The notes: generated by a model from the letters alone, not told the origin. Positions 19,730 through 29,119 are shown, numbered from the stretch's first letter. The stretch is DNA of 64,000 bases from Flavobacteriales bacterium (GCA_016717305.1 JADKFY010000002.1:372001-436000), one strand, 5' to 3'. A program made the numbers and translations.

Positions 19730-20176
19730 TTAGCGGTCGTTGGTATGGAGCGGGGCAACAGAATACGGCTGCTCAGGATGTGCGGCGTTCCAAGTGCCCA
19801 CAGCGATGCGGTAGCGTTCTTGATCCTCCACCTCATTTCCAGAAACCACGTAGACCGGTGGCGCATTCGGGTCCGCAGCAGGCAAATAGGTAGAGAGGTC
19901 CGCGAGCCCTTCGCGCAATTGGAGCCCGGTGCTTTCGAGCGCTGTGCGCATCTCGGCTTCGGAAAGCTGAGCGCTTTTCACCTGCACGATCCGCATGTCG
20001 TCGGAGTAGGTCACATTGGCCATAGGGTCGACGTTGGCGACTGCTTCGATCATGAACTTCAGGGCCGATCGGTCAAAGGTGTCGGCCACCTCGAAGGAAC
20101 GGGTCACTGGAGCCTGTGCCAAAACAGAAAAGCCCATAAGTAACAGGGCTGTTGAGAGGATTGCGCGATACCTCAT
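19730..20176 (-). CDS. Small secreted protein paired with a T9SS cargo gene (family copy 1)
   Basis: 148 residues with a signal peptide (MRYRAILSTALLLMGFSVLAQ). The mature N-terminal part (SFEVADTFDRSALKFMIEA...TYSDDMRIVQV...EAEMRTALES) has a strand-helix-strand-strand-helix pattern like a ferredoxin/HMA-type fold, without the metal-binding CxxC. The C-terminal part carries VYVVSGNEVEDQERYRIAVGTW. Two more proteins with this layout (22450 and 25499) sit in the same place relative to T9SS cargo genes. It ends 12 bases before the large gene. Function is unknown; a periplasmic partner or chaperone for the cargo is conjecture. Confidence 0.75.
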   Translation of the reverse strand: MRYRAILSTALLLMGFSVLAQAPVTRSFEVADTFDRSALKFMIEAVANVDPMANVTYSDDMRIVQVKSAQLSEAEMRTALESTGLQLREGLADLSTYLPAADPNAPPVYVVSGNEVEDQERYRIAVGTWNAAHPEQPYSVAPLHTNDR

Positions 20177-20357
20177 GGTCGTATTGGAATTTAGAGTTGG
20201 CTTAAAGATAGTCGCTTTTTAACGTAAGAAGGCACCAATTTGTTCTTAATGTGTTGATCCAACGTTCAAAACACGCATCCTATTTGGACGATAGACGGCA
20301 TCATGGACCAAGGGTTGCCTAGGTGTTGAAAAGTGGGTCATTGGCAGACGAACCGGT

Positions 20358-22457
20358 CTATTGCCGTACGAACGGAACCCTTCCGACCACCTCTCCTTTC
20401 GCGTCCAGGACCTGCAGGAAATACGAGCCGGGTTCCAGCGTGGCCACAGGGAATTCCAACCTGATCTCGCCAACGTTGTTCACTTTCCTGAGCTCGTGGA
20501 CCATGCGGCCACTGGCATCCATGGTACGCAGAGTGATCTGTCCTTGCAAAGGGGTGTCCAAGAAGAGCGTTGCCGAAGCTGTAACGGGGTTGGGCACCAC
20601 CAGCAAACCGGTCTTGCCGGTAAGCAGGGCACTGGCCATAGGAGAGTATTGTTGGGTTCCTGAACGTCCAACGGCAAGGATCCGGTAGTAATTGATGCCC
20701 CCTTTTCGCCGTGTGGTCCTCCAGGGAGTAGTTCGTGGTAGAACTGGACTGGCCCACAGCGGGTAGTCGGCCGACATCCTCAAAGGATATTCCATCGGTG
20801 GATCGCTGTGCGATGAAGTGATCGCTTTCACGTTCGGTAGAGGTGGTCCATTCAAGTACCACACGGTCCATCTTGGGCTTCGCTTTCAAGTTGATCTCCC
20901 CACGGAGAGAACGGTACAGTCCAAGGAAGCCCCACCGCCCAATTGCCAAGAGAGGTCGAACGCCTGTCCATTGGTTGAGAAATTATCAATGTACATGATG
21001 TAGATCTGCCCGGTAGTCGCGGTAATAGGAGCTACCCAGCGGTCGCCGAATGCATCTTCGGAATTGTCCACTGACCCATTGCCTGCCCCGGTGCTGCCTG
21101 TGGGTGCCGCGTAGGAGCAGCGCAAAGGCGGACCGGGCGGTGGGCAACTTACGGAGGCCATTGGTCCCCAAACGGCAAAATCGTAGTCCGTGGCCACAAT
21201 CGGTGCTATAGTGAAGCCGATGCTGCCGCCGGCACTGGGTGAGAAGTAGTACCATGTACCTTGCCGTTCACCGGCCAACAGACAGCCCGCGTTGGTGCCG
21301 TCCAGATCCACAACATTGCCGGTGTTGGCACTGTTGTTATTGAAGGACTGGCCCCCGCAAATGGTGGCCCCGCCAGCACAATCCTGCGGTGCAGCAGGCG
21401 GTGGTTGGCAATTGATGGTTTGTGTGAAGGAGATCCCCGCAGCGGGTGAGGTACCGGATTGGAAGAGTTGACCCCCGCCTCCGCTGATACTGAGGCTATA
21501 CCGGTTCTCGTATTGGAAAGGACCGGAGTTGTTATAAGTAAGTACGATCACCTGCCCAATATTGACCCCGATAAGCACTTGCCTTGAGTACCCGGTAACC
21601 GAATAATAGGTGAATGCTCCCCCGTTGATGCTGACCCCGACATTGGACGAACCCCAACCATCGCCGAACGAATCGAAAAGGCTGAGCACGTAAACGCAAT
21701 CGCCTGCTGGAGGAGGAACGGGCGGAGCACAGGAAATACTTGCCGTCCAACCCGGGTAGGGGATGCTCCCATCCGAAGAAAAGCCCAGCGTTAAACAGCC
21801 ACTGGGGTCGGTGGATGTAAAGGGTCCGGGACTACCGGTTCCACTGAAGGAACCCAAGGGAGGAGACCCGGCGTTGGGGCCATTGAATATCGTAACGATA
21901 TCGAAGTTCGCTTCGGTACTGAATTGCGAAAAGGTCATGGTGACCACATCTCCGGGTGTTGAAGGGCAGTAGGTGGTGTACGTGGTGCTGTTGTTGGCAT
22001 AGTTGCCAGCGGCGCCGCCGCTATCGTAAATGGTGGAGCCACATGCGGGCGGTGGCGGCACGAGCGGTGCGCACGAGATATTGATGGCCCAGCCGGCGTA
22101 GTTGATCGAAAGATCGGAGGTGAACCAGAGCGTTACACAGCCCCCTGCCACGGTACCGGAAATGGCGGGTGGAAGTCCGGTTCCGTCGAACAGACCCAGC
22201 ATTGGTGCCGCGTTGGTCGCACCATCATGAATGGAAAGTTGATCGTACCCAGCTTCCGTATTGAATGCGGTAAAGGTGAGCGTGACCACTTGGCCCGCGG
22301 GTGCGCAGTAGGTCCATGTATAGTTTTCGTTGGCCCCGTAATTGCCTCCTGCACCACCGGTATCATAAACGGTGGTACCGCATTGTGCCATCATGGAAAC
22401 TTGTGCGGCGCAGCCGGCTAAGCAGCACAGAAGAAGGGTGCGTGCATAGTTATTCAT
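20358..22457 (-). CDS. CUB-domain T9SS-secreted protein with two frameshifts
   Basis: A signal peptide (MNNYARTLLLCCLAGCAAQVSMMAQ) is followed by two CUB-like domains (CGTTVYDTGGAGGNY and CGSTIYDSGGAAGNY, each with a later GWxxxISC), a SLFDSFGDGWGSSNV module and a DYDFAVWGP region. The open frame stops after SLDCTVLS. The product resumes in a second frame (KAKPKMDRVVLEWTTSTERESDHF) and a third (INYYRILAVGRSG...GRVPFVRQ), the latter a T9SS sorting domain. The breaks fall in a CCCC run (20898-20901) and a CCCCC run (20698-20702). With two single-base corrections the protein is ~700 residues and parallels the intact 23522-25489 gene. Its start overlaps the upstream small secreted gene by eight bases. 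Confidence 0.8.
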
Positions 22458-22911
22458 AGGGCACAGGTTGAATGTTGCGTTGTGCCTGTCTTAGCGCATC
22501 GTGAGCTTCGGGGTTTTCCAAGCGCCACGCTTGTTTTGCTTGTACAAAAGCCGCTTCATCCGCATCGGGGTGGCCTGTATCCAAGTATTGAGGGAACGGG
22601 GATCCCACCTCCACTGTTCCTTGCTTTACGGACCGGTGGGAAGGGTCATGGGTGAAGGTACCCTGCTCCAACCTGTTCAACGTCTTTTCCGTTCGCGAAG
22701 GAAGGATACGGCTGTCCATACGAACCTTGAGTTGTGTCTCTTGGATGGAAACCATCGCCTGTGGGTCCAAGGAAGCGATCGCTGCACGGACGAATTTCTC
22801 GGCTGGACGAATGTCCACCGAGCAATTGAACCGATGCACCACTGTTGCCCCCTGCGCAAAGGACAGGAATGGGATCAGTGACAAAATGAAGATAAAGTAG
22901 GGTCTCATCAT
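22450..22911 (-). CDS. Small secreted protein paired with a T9SS cargo gene (family copy 2)
   Basis: About 153 residues from the tandem ATG at 22911/22908 (MMRPYFIFILSLIPFLSFAQ signal peptide). The mature part has the same layout as the copy at 19730: a beta-alpha-beta segment (VHRFNCSVDIRPAEKFVRAAIASLDPQAMVS) and a C-terminal motif FPQYLDTGHPDADEAAFVQAKQAW...NPEAHDAL that copy 3 shares closely. It overlaps the start of its CUB-domain partner by eight bases, which suggests translational coupling. Confidence 0.75.
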   Translation of the reverse strand: MMRPYFIFILSLIPFLSFAQGATVVHRFNCSVDIRPAEKFVRAAIASLDPQAMVSIQETQLKVRMDSRILPSRTEKTLNRLEQGTFTHDPSHRSVKQGTVEVGSPFPQYLDTGHPDADEAAFVQAKQAWRLENPEAHDALRQAQRNIQPVPYE

Positions 22912-23521
22912 GCGAACTTGGATCGTTTCCCCCCGAAAAACATGCACAATATAGGAAAATGTTGTTTCGTGCTTTCACGTTTCCGACCACAGTAGTTGAA
23001 CGTATCGAGCGGCCCGAGTGAAAAGCGTCCTTCCATTGGAAAGACGCATGTGGTTCGAAAAGGTTGCCAGCAAGCGTCTTGGACGCGTTCGTGCACCATG
23101 CGCATTGGTGTAAACCTAAGATGCTCAGAAAGCCGGTTATCCCCAGCGCTTTTGAGCCTTGCAAGGGCAACATAGCACAGCGATGGGCCTTCGCCCATTG
23201 TTCCAGAATGACGCGACGTTTCCAAGCCCTGGAAGGGCGAAATAGCACGGACCTCCTAGATCTATTGGAGCGTATTGGCGTGGAACTATTACGCCCCTGT
23301 AGGGCTCCAAAGAACATTGCCTGCGCAAAACGATGGGTTGATCCCGCAGTCCGATACGACTGGCTGCGGGACCATCGCTTAGCTATGCCGGCCTCTCAGG
23401 GCTGTCCTTCAGGTAGTAACCCGCTCTTAGGTATACGCCAATGTGTACAATGCGGGAGCACCGGGACCAGTGCGGACGAGGAGCGGGGAACGGACAGTTC
23501 AACCCAAGGCCACCGTATCGG
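22912..23521. repeat. 610-bp non-coding spacer with palindromic GCCCT-rAAGGGC repeats
   Basis: No credible gene is seen. The segment around 23150-23315 holds a repeat family with small hairpins: GAGCCTTGCAAGGGCAACATAGCAC with AGCGATGGGCCTTCGCCCATTGTT, then AAGCCCTGGAAGGGCGAAATAGCAC, then GCCCCTGTAGGGCTCC. GCCCTGAAAGGGCGAAATAGCAC-type units recur as dispersed intergenic repeats in Bacteroidota and some other phyla (from memory). ORFs reading through this DNA are repeat translations, not genes. Confidence 0.65.
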
Positions 23522-25489
23522 CTAACTTTTCTGGAAGCGCGCAGTGCCTGGTGCACTGCCATCGGGAAGGGAAAGGCGCACCAAATAGGTCCCTTGCACC
23601 AACTCGCCGATCTCCATCATCAGGAGACCGTCATCCAGTATGTTCATTTTCCGCTTCAGCACGATACGCCCGGTGAGGTCGAGCACTTCCACAACTGCCG
23701 TGCCCGTTACATGTTTCGGGGAAAGGATCTGTATGCGGTCCGTTGCTGGATTGGGTACTACGCGGATCGCATTTTCCGAATGTAGGATCATGGCGGTGAC
23801 CACGGGTGAGTATTCGAAACTACCGTCAAGATCGAGCTGCTTGACCCTGTAATAGTTCAAACCTGCGTATGGTGTGCGGTCCACGAGATCGTAATTGATC
23901 CGCTCTCTGGACTCACCAGCAGCGTCCATTTGCCCGATGGGGCTGAAAGAAATGTTATCGGAGGAGCGTTCCACGATGTAGGATGCGGAACCCCTTTCGG
24001 TAACGGTGGTCCATTCCACGAGTACTTCTTCTCCAACCGCAGTTGCCCTCATGTCCACCAATTCAATGGGCAGCACATTGCAGTCCAACGATGCCCCGCC
24101 GGAGAGGCTCCAATTCAGGGTGAATGCTTGTCCGGTAATGTCGAAATTGTCGATGTACATGACGTACTTCTGCCCGGCGGTCACCGTGATGGCGGACGTG
24201 AATCCATCCACTGTGCTCATGGACCCATCACCCTCACTGGGGTCGCTTGACGTGGTGCGCATACCGAGCTCGAAAGCGGAATTGGCGGGGTAGCCGGCCA
24301 CGTTGGGAGGATAGGCCCAAGAGCAGCGCAAAGGTGGATCCGGCGGAGGGCAGGCAATGGTGTTATAGGGCCCCCAAATAGCGAAGTCATAGTCCACGTT
24401 CCCGGTCGGTGCAATGATGAGTCCGATAGTGCCGCTCACCGAGGGTGAGAAGAAGTACCAGGTCCCTTGTCGTTCATTCCCCATGAGGCAGCCACGGTTG
24501 GTCCCTGAGAGGTCTGATGTGCACCCGGTGTAGTCCGTGGAGTTGTTCAATTGTTGATCACCGCAAACGGTATAGCCGCCTGAACAATCTTCTTGTGGTG
24601 TGGCAAAGTTGCTGATGCTGCCGACACATAGACCGAAGGTGCCAGTGGCGCCTGAGCGGCCCCAATAGCGGATCATGTAGGGTGCATTGGGGGTCAAGGT
24701 GAGGCAGCGCCGATCGATCCTTGGCATTCTCCCGACGCCATCATCGTCGTCACATTCCACATTGGCAAAGGAGGTGCAGTTGCCTGATACGAGCTGCATG
24801 ACGCCGTCCTGCAAGGTGCCCGGCACAGAATTGATGATCACCACGCCATTGGAGGGTGCGGTGAAGCTGAACCAGACATCGCGGGAATTGGCATTGTTCC
24901 ACGTACCGCCGCATGTCGGGTTGGGCGTTTGCGTGGAACGTGAAGCCCCCACATTGGAATAGGTCTGCATGAAACAGCCATCGAGCACAAGCAAGGGGAT
25001 GGCACCGCTGCATTCGTTGTTGGTCACTGCAGGTGGTGTGGTGGCGCAGGTAATGATCAGTGTTGCGCATAGGTTATTGCTCGCACAATTGTACCGATCA
25101 ACCAGCACCCTCAATTGCCCGGTGAAGGTTGCGGTCCAGACCAGGTAGGATGTGACACCTCCGCAGTAGCCACTATCGTCATTGAAGCCCAGACTTCCGC
25201 CGCCCGCATTGTTGTAGATCGTGATCTGGGTATCGAAGGGTGCACCGCAGGTGGAGAACGTATAGTTGCGACCTGTGGTCACGTTCACCAGAGCGTATTC
25301 TCCCCCGGTAATACACGAGATCGTTGTTTGGCCCGGGCAGTTCGGCGATATGGTACCACCGGCCAGCAACGTATTGTTATTCGTGCACTGCCCAAAGCTG
25401 CCGATGTTCGAGGAGGCGATCACCAATGCCAGTAACAGTGCGGTTGGGAGCACCAATGGGCCGGCTTGGAAATTGGTCTGTGTTCGCAT
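23522..25489 (-). CDS. T9SS-secreted modular protein
   Basis: 655 residues, intact. After a signal peptide (hydrophobic core LPTALLLALVIASS, cleavage near SFGQ) come a CGAPFDTQITIYNNAGG module, one ~150-residue NNECSGAIPL...DVWFSFTAPSNG...FGLCVGS module, a DCSGGYTVCGDQQ...DYDFAIWGPY region, a fibronectin-like VEWTTVTERGSASYIVERSSD stretch and a type A sorting domain (VVPNPATDRIQIL...GTARFQKS). It should be exported by the Sec system and then T9SS. It starts nine bases after the small secreted gene 25499-26002, the third instance of this gene pair. Confidence 0.88.
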   Translation of the reverse strand: MRTQTNFQAGPLVLPTALLLALVIASSNIGSFGQCTNNNTLLAGGTISPNCPGQTTISCITGGEYALVNVTTGRNYTFSTCGAPFDTQITIYNNAGGGSLGFNDDSGYCGGVTSYLVWTATFTGQLRVLVDRYNCASNNLCATLIITCATTPPAVTNNECSGAIPLLVLDGCFMQTYSNVGASRSTQTPNPTCGGTWNNANSRDVWFSFTAPSNGVVIINSVPGTLQDGVMQLVSGNCTSFANVECDDDDGVGRMPRIDRRCLTLTPNAPYMIRYWGRSGATGTFGLCVGSISNFATPQEDCSGGYTVCGDQQLNNSTDYTGCTSDLSGTNRGCLMGNERQGTWYFFSPSVSGTIGLIIAPTGNVDYDFAIWGPYNTIACPPPDPPLRCSWAYPPNVAGYPANSAFELGMRTTSSDPSEGDGSMSTVDGFTSAITVTAGQKYVMYIDNFDITGQAFTLNWSLSGGASLDCNVLPIELVDMRATAVGEEVLVEWTTVTERGSASYIVERSSDNISFSPIGQMDAAGESRERINYDLVDRTPYAGLNYYRVKQLDLDGSFEYSPVVTAMILHSENAIRVVPNPATDRIQILSPKHVTGTAVVEVLDLTGRIVLKRKMNILDDGLLMMEIGELVQGTYLVRLSLPDGSAPGTARFQKS

Positions 25490-25498
25490 CGCAGGGTC

Positions 25499-26002
25499 CT
25501 ATGGTGTGTCGCAAGGCGCGCTCAATATCAATTGCTCGTACGCTTCGGGATAGCGGTCGATCCAGCGTGACTTTTCCGTGTCATAGGTTGCGGCATCCTG
25601 ATCGGGGTTGCCGGTGTCGGGGTAGACGGGAAAAGGTTCAGCGGCAGGTAGCGGTGCGGGCCCGTTGGCGGTATCGCGAAGGGTGATAAGGCGCATGCCG
25701 GCCACCTCCAATGCGGCACCCATTTGGCCATAGCTAAGCGGGTACGGTGGTGAGATGAGCAAGTGCGTGGGTTCGCGGAGGAATTCGATCTCCGATCCCG
25801 GGAAGGAATTCAAGAGGGCAGAGAGCACCGGCTTGGTAGCACGATCCATGTTGCCGGTCCCCAAGATCATTTCATACACGGGAGCACCGGTCCCTTGAGC
25901 TTGAACACTGCTGTACACGCCCATGGTCAAGACGAGGCACAAGACCTTTACGGAACGCGCAACGTGCCAGTGGGATGGGGAGAAAGTGCACAAATGTGTC
26001 AT
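25499..26002 (-). CDS. Small secreted protein paired with a T9SS cargo gene (family copy 3)
   Basis: 167 residues. The leader is long (core VLCLVLTMGVYSSVQAQ), and a shorter start inside it is possible. The mature domain (YEMILGTGNMDRATKPVLSALLNSFPGSEIEFL...YGQMGAALEVAGMRL) shows the alpha/beta pattern of the two sister proteins, and the tail FPVYPDTGNPDQDAATYDTEKSRW...YPEAYEQL matches copy 2 strongly. It is the first gene of the 26.0-16.4 kb minus-strand cluster, so an AT-rich promoter region should lie just upstream. Confidence 0.75.
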   Translation of the reverse strand: MTHLCTFSPSHWHVARSVKVLCLVLTMGVYSSVQAQGTGAPVYEMILGTGNMDRATKPVLSALLNSFPGSEIEFLREPTHLLISPPYPLSYGQMGAALEVAGMRLITLRDTANGPAPLPAAEPFPVYPDTGNPDQDAATYDTEKSRWIDRYPEAYEQLILSAPCDTP

Positions 26003-26314
26003 CTTCAGTTGACCCTCATACGGTGGATATGGACAAGACGTTACATTTTGGCGATAGTTGCTTTATAATCAACGTTGGAACAACGAATTTCATCGACGGA
26101 GTAAATCTTGCCTCATGAAAGGTGCTCAAATTCACCACTTGGCCCTAATTTATTCGGGCAGAAATTGATGTATAACGTAGCAATGATGATATCCGAATGG
26201 AGGTCAAATGAATTCCGTCAAAAGAGGAATTTATGGCCAACCACGTGCCATGAGCACGAAGGAGCACCGTGCCGCGTTGATAGCGCGGACCTAAACACTA
26301 CGGTCTATTGGGGG
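26003..26314. other. 312-bp AT-richer spacer, probable promoter region
   Basis: No gene is supported; an 80-codon plus-strand ORF here lacks family features. The DNA is clearly AT-richer than its surroundings (stretches such as GCTTTATAATC and CTAATTTATTCGG) and lies upstream of the minus-strand T9SS cluster. I could not place a Bacteroidota -33/-7 pair with confidence. Confidence 0.4.
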
Positions 26315-27520
26315 TCAAGGTCGTTCCGCTACGCCGGAATACGCCTTTAATGCTTCTTTGAGCACGACCACCGCCCGTTGCAGGAGGTCTTTTTCGAGCA
26401 CGTAGGCCAATCGAACTTGTTTCTTGCCCGATTCGGGTTGGGCGTAGAAACCGGTGGCAGGTGCCATCATTACGGTGTAGCCATCAAGTTGGAACGACTC
26501 CAGCAGCCATTGGCAGAAATAATCGCTATCCGCAATAGGAAGTTGGGCCACACAATAAAATGCGCCGTTGGGTTTCGGGCATATCACTCCGGGTATACCG
26601 TTCAGTCCATTTACCAGGATATCGCGGCGTTGCACATACTCGGCGGTAACTGCTTCGAAATAGCTTTTTGGCGTGTTGAGAGCCGCTTCCGAAGCGATCT
26701 GTCCGAAGGTCGGCGGGCTGAGGCGAGCTTGGGCGAACTTTAGCACGGCATCGTACAATTCGGCGTTGCGAGTGATGAACGCGCCCACGCGCGCACCACA
26801 CATGCTGTACCGTTTGCTCACGCTATCAATGAGCACCACTTGTTGGTCGATGCCTTCCAGCGTCATGCAACTTATGTGCTTGGCTCCGTCATAACAGAAC
26901 TCGCGGTACACTTCATCGGCAAAGAGAAAGAGGTCGTGCTCCTTCACGATATCGCGCAGTCGTTGGAGCTCCTCAGCACCGTAGATCCGGCCGGTTGGAT
27001 TACCGGGGTTGCAGATCAGGATCCCTTTGGTGCGTGGGGTGATCAACGACCGGAACGTGCTTATGGGGGGCAGTGCGAATCCGTCCTCAATGGTGGTGGG
27101 CAGCGGGACCACCTTCACACCTGCGGCCAATGCGAAACTGTTGTAATTGGCGTAGAACGGTTCGGGAATGATCAATTCATCGCCTGGTTCAAAACACGCC
27201 ATCATACCGAACAAGAGCGCCTCACTACCGCCGTTGGTGATGATGATCTGTTCGTGGTTGATATGGATGTCGTGCTCGGCGTAATAGGAAACCAGCCCCT
27301 TTCGGTAGCTCTCGTAGCCTGCCGAGTGGCTGTATTCGATCACGGTGCGGTCCAGGTTGCGGATCGCATTGAGCGCAACCTCGGGCGAGGCGATATCCGG
27401 TTGACCGATGTTGAGGTGGATGACCTTGGTGCCTCTAAGTTTTGCCGCCTCTGCGAAGGGAACGAGCTTGCGTATCGGCGAGGCGGGCATTAAGCGCCCT
27501 TTGGTGGAAATGGATGGCAT
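26315..27520 (-). CDS. Class I/II pyridoxal-phosphate aminotransferase
   Basis: 401 residues. Fold type I aminotransferase signs: HLNIGQPDIASPE, the cofactor site TNGGSEALLFGM, ILICNPGNPTGRIYG, FADEVYREFCYDG, the catalytic lysine in IDSVSKRYSMCGARVGAFI near 240, and a C-terminal KQVRLAYVLEKDLLQ with the substrate-carboxylate Arg. The motif spacing differs from the aspartate aminotransferase at 9465 and resembles the Bacteroidota branch often called aspartate or aromatic aminotransferase. The substrate cannot be fixed from sequence. It stands alone, followed by the spacer before the T9SS cluster. Confidence 0.88.
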   Translation of the reverse strand: MPSISTKGRLMPASPIRKLVPFAEAAKLRGTKVIHLNIGQPDIASPEVALNAIRNLDRTVIEYSHSAGYESYRKGLVSYYAEHDIHINHEQIIITNGGSEALLFGMMACFEPGDELIIPEPFYANYNSFALAAGVKVVPLPTTIEDGFALPPISTFRSLITPRTKGILICNPGNPTGRIYGAEELQRLRDIVKEHDLFLFADEVYREFCYDGAKHISCMTLEGIDQQVVLIDSVSKRYSMCGARVGAFITRNAELYDAVLKFAQARLSPPTFGQIASEAALNTPKSYFEAVTAEYVQRRDILVNGLNGIPGVICPKPNGAFYCVAQLPIADSDYFCQWLLESFQLDGYTVMMAPATGFYAQPESGKKQVRLAYVLEKDLLQRAVVVLKEALKAYSGVAERP

Positions 27521-27554
27521 GAGCTGTAAATGGGCGACGAAGATCGTGGTTATA

Positions 27555-27623
27555 AGGGAATGCTTCGACTTCGCTCAGCACAAGTGAGAAGAATGCTTCG
27601 GCTTCGCTCAGCACAAGTGAATA
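27555..27623. repeat. Tandem copies of a CTTCGxCTTCGCTCAGCAC repeat
   Basis: ATGCTTCGACTTCGCTCAG-CACAAGTGA and, about 35 bases on, ATGCTTCGGCTTCGCTCAG-CACAAGTGA are near-identical. CTTCGACTTCGCTCAG is a widespread dispersed intergenic bacterial repeat. The rest of the 27521-27766 spacer also holds GGTCCCGGCTTGGTGGCCGG and a GATGACGG duplication, and no gene. Confidence 0.7.
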
Positions 27624-27768
27624 AATGAATGTGTTCCGGGTCCCGGCTTGGTGGCCGGGATGACGGGATGACGGGAATGAATGGAGTTCAGGAATACTTC
27701 GTTGCTCTGCCCGGTTCAGTTGCGGAGATTGCCAGTACATATGTGGAAATGCAAACTAGCCCAACGAA

Positions 27769-27803
27769 AAAGGCCCTTCCACCGAACGGGGAAGGGCCTT
27801 TTC
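27769..27803 (-). terminator. Intrinsic terminator of the DUF1573 gene pair
   Basis: On the minus strand AAGGCCCTTCC-CCGTTCGGT-GGAAGGGCCTT is followed by TTTCGTT, an 11-bp GC-rich stem with a U-tract, directly downstream of the 27820-28290 stop. Confidence 0.85.
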
Positions 27804-27819
27804 ACAAGGAATTGACCGA

Positions 27820-28290
27820 TCAGTTCTTTTCAACAGGGGCCATTGGGCTGGCCTCTTTTACTGGTGATGTCGGTGTTGTAGGGGCAGTTTCAACCGTGCC
27901 TTTGATGCGGATCACTTTTTCGGGCGTGTTCACGGCGTTGCTGGAAACCGTCACGCTCTTGTTGATCGGGCCGGGACGCTTGGTGTCGTACTTCACGGTG
28001 ATGGTGGTCTTGGCGCCGGGCAGGATCGGTTCGGTATCGCACTTGGGCACTGTACAGCCGCAACTGCCTTTGCAATTTGTCAGGATCAGCGGTGCATCGC
28101 CGGTGTTCGTCACCGTGAATTCGCAAGTGCCGTTCGCACCTTGTGCAATGTCACCATAGTCATGCACCTCCTTGTCGAAGGAGATCTTGGGGCCTGGGCC
28201 ATTTGGATCGGGGGCTGTGGCTGGAGCGTCTTGGGCGTTTGCCGCGAACATGGAAAAGGCAAGGCCGAGGGTAAGTAGGAACTTGTTCAT
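27820..28290 (-). CDS. DUF1573 secreted protein (copy 1)
   Basis: 156 residues. Signal peptide MNKFLLTLGLAFSMFAANAQ, then one DUF1573 Ig-like domain: FDKEVHDYGDIAQG, CEFTVTNTGDAPLIL, CKGSCGCTVPK, and PGAKTTITVKYDTKRPG. A Pro/Thr-rich tail (APTTPTSPVKEASPMAP) follows. DUF1573 proteins are abundant in Bacteroidota and extracytoplasmic, of unknown function; the paired cysteines could make a disulfide. It lies 63 bases downstream of a close paralogue and ends in a strong terminator. Confidence 0.88.
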   Translation of the reverse strand: MNKFLLTLGLAFSMFAANAQDAPATAPDPNGPGPKISFDKEVHDYGDIAQGANGTCEFTVTNTGDAPLILTNCKGSCGCTVPKCDTEPILPGAKTTITVKYDTKRPGPINKSVTVSSNAVNTPEKVIRIKGTVETAPTTPTSPVKEASPMAPVEKN

Positions 28291-28353
28291 GGTCTTCGTT
28301 CTTCAGAATTGGTTGTTCGTGAAAATGCAGTTATCGTGCCAAAGCGGCAAGGA

Positions 28354-28818
28354 TCAATGAGGCACTGCGGTTGGGGCCATTGGTGCGGCGGGCTTTACCG
28401 GGGAGGTAGGCGAAGAAGCCGGAGCTTCGATCATTCCTTTGATGGTGATCACCTTGCTGGGCGCATTGGTGGCATTGCTGGTGATCGTTACGCTCTTGGC
28501 GATAGCACCAAGGCGTGAAGAATCATACTTCACCTTGATGATGCTCGTTGCTCCGGGTTTGATGGGGGCGGTTTCGCATTGGGGCACGGTGCAACCGCAA
28601 CTGCCTTGGCACTGTGAAATGATCAAGGGTTGATCGCCGGTATTGGTCACCACGAATTCGCATTCGCCATTACCGCCTTGCGTGATGGTGCCGTAGTCAT
28701 GCACTTCCTTGTTCAAGGACAACATCGGTCCGGTTCCGCCAACTGGTTTCATTTCAGGCTGGGCCATGGCCGCAAAGGAAAGGAAGCTGAGGCCAAGGGT
28801 AAGGATCACGTTTTTCAT
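28354..28818 (-). CDS. DUF1573 secreted protein (copy 2)
   Basis: 154 residues from the ATG at 28818, which starts a clean signal peptide (MKNVILTLGLSFLSFAAMAQ); the longer frame to 28881 adds a charged extension with no leader. The DUF1573 domain is nearly the same as in copy 1 (LNKEVHDYGTITQG, CEFVVTNTGDQPLII, CQGSCGCTVPQ, KVKYDSSRLG), with a similar Pro-rich tail. This is a recent tandem duplication, probably one transcription unit. Confidence 0.88.
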   Translation of the reverse strand: MKNVILTLGLSFLSFAAMAQPEMKPVGGTGPMLSLNKEVHDYGTITQGGNGECEFVVTNTGDQPLIISQCQGSCGCTVPQCETAPIKPGATSIIKVKYDSSRLGAIAKSVTITSNATNAPSKVITIKGMIEAPASSPTSPVKPAAPMAPTAVPH

Positions 28819-29119
28819 GCGGTGATAAGGTTGTTTCAAGTTTGTACGACGAAAGTAGAGAGGTCGGTTCCGCGCCATCAAGACCTTAACAGGACATTAA
28901 CAGGTGGCCGACCGCCCTTCTCCCAGGGGGAGGCCCTCCCGGCAGTTGCAGTGGTCTGGTACCAACAGCTGGGTCCTTGGCGTCTTTGCGGTACGATGCT
29001 GGAATGAACGGTTCACCGGGCGGGCATTCAACTTCCGCTGTTTTGACCTTGGGACGGAGTGAAGCCTTCGGTTACTTTTGCGATCCGCCGAAAACCGGTG
29101 GTCATGGAAGCGAAGGAAG

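Noticed and set aside
23064..23525. 153-codon plus-strand ORF
   Set aside because: It runs through palindromic repeat units, has no recognisable domain and no good start; it is a translation of repeat DNA.
26108..26350. 80-codon ORF in the AT-rich spacer
   Set aside because: No leader, domain or ribosome-binding context; the spacer is better explained as a promoter region.
27555..27623. CRISPR-like repeats
   Set aside because: Only two copies of a known dispersed intergenic repeat, with no unique spacers and no cas genes in the window.
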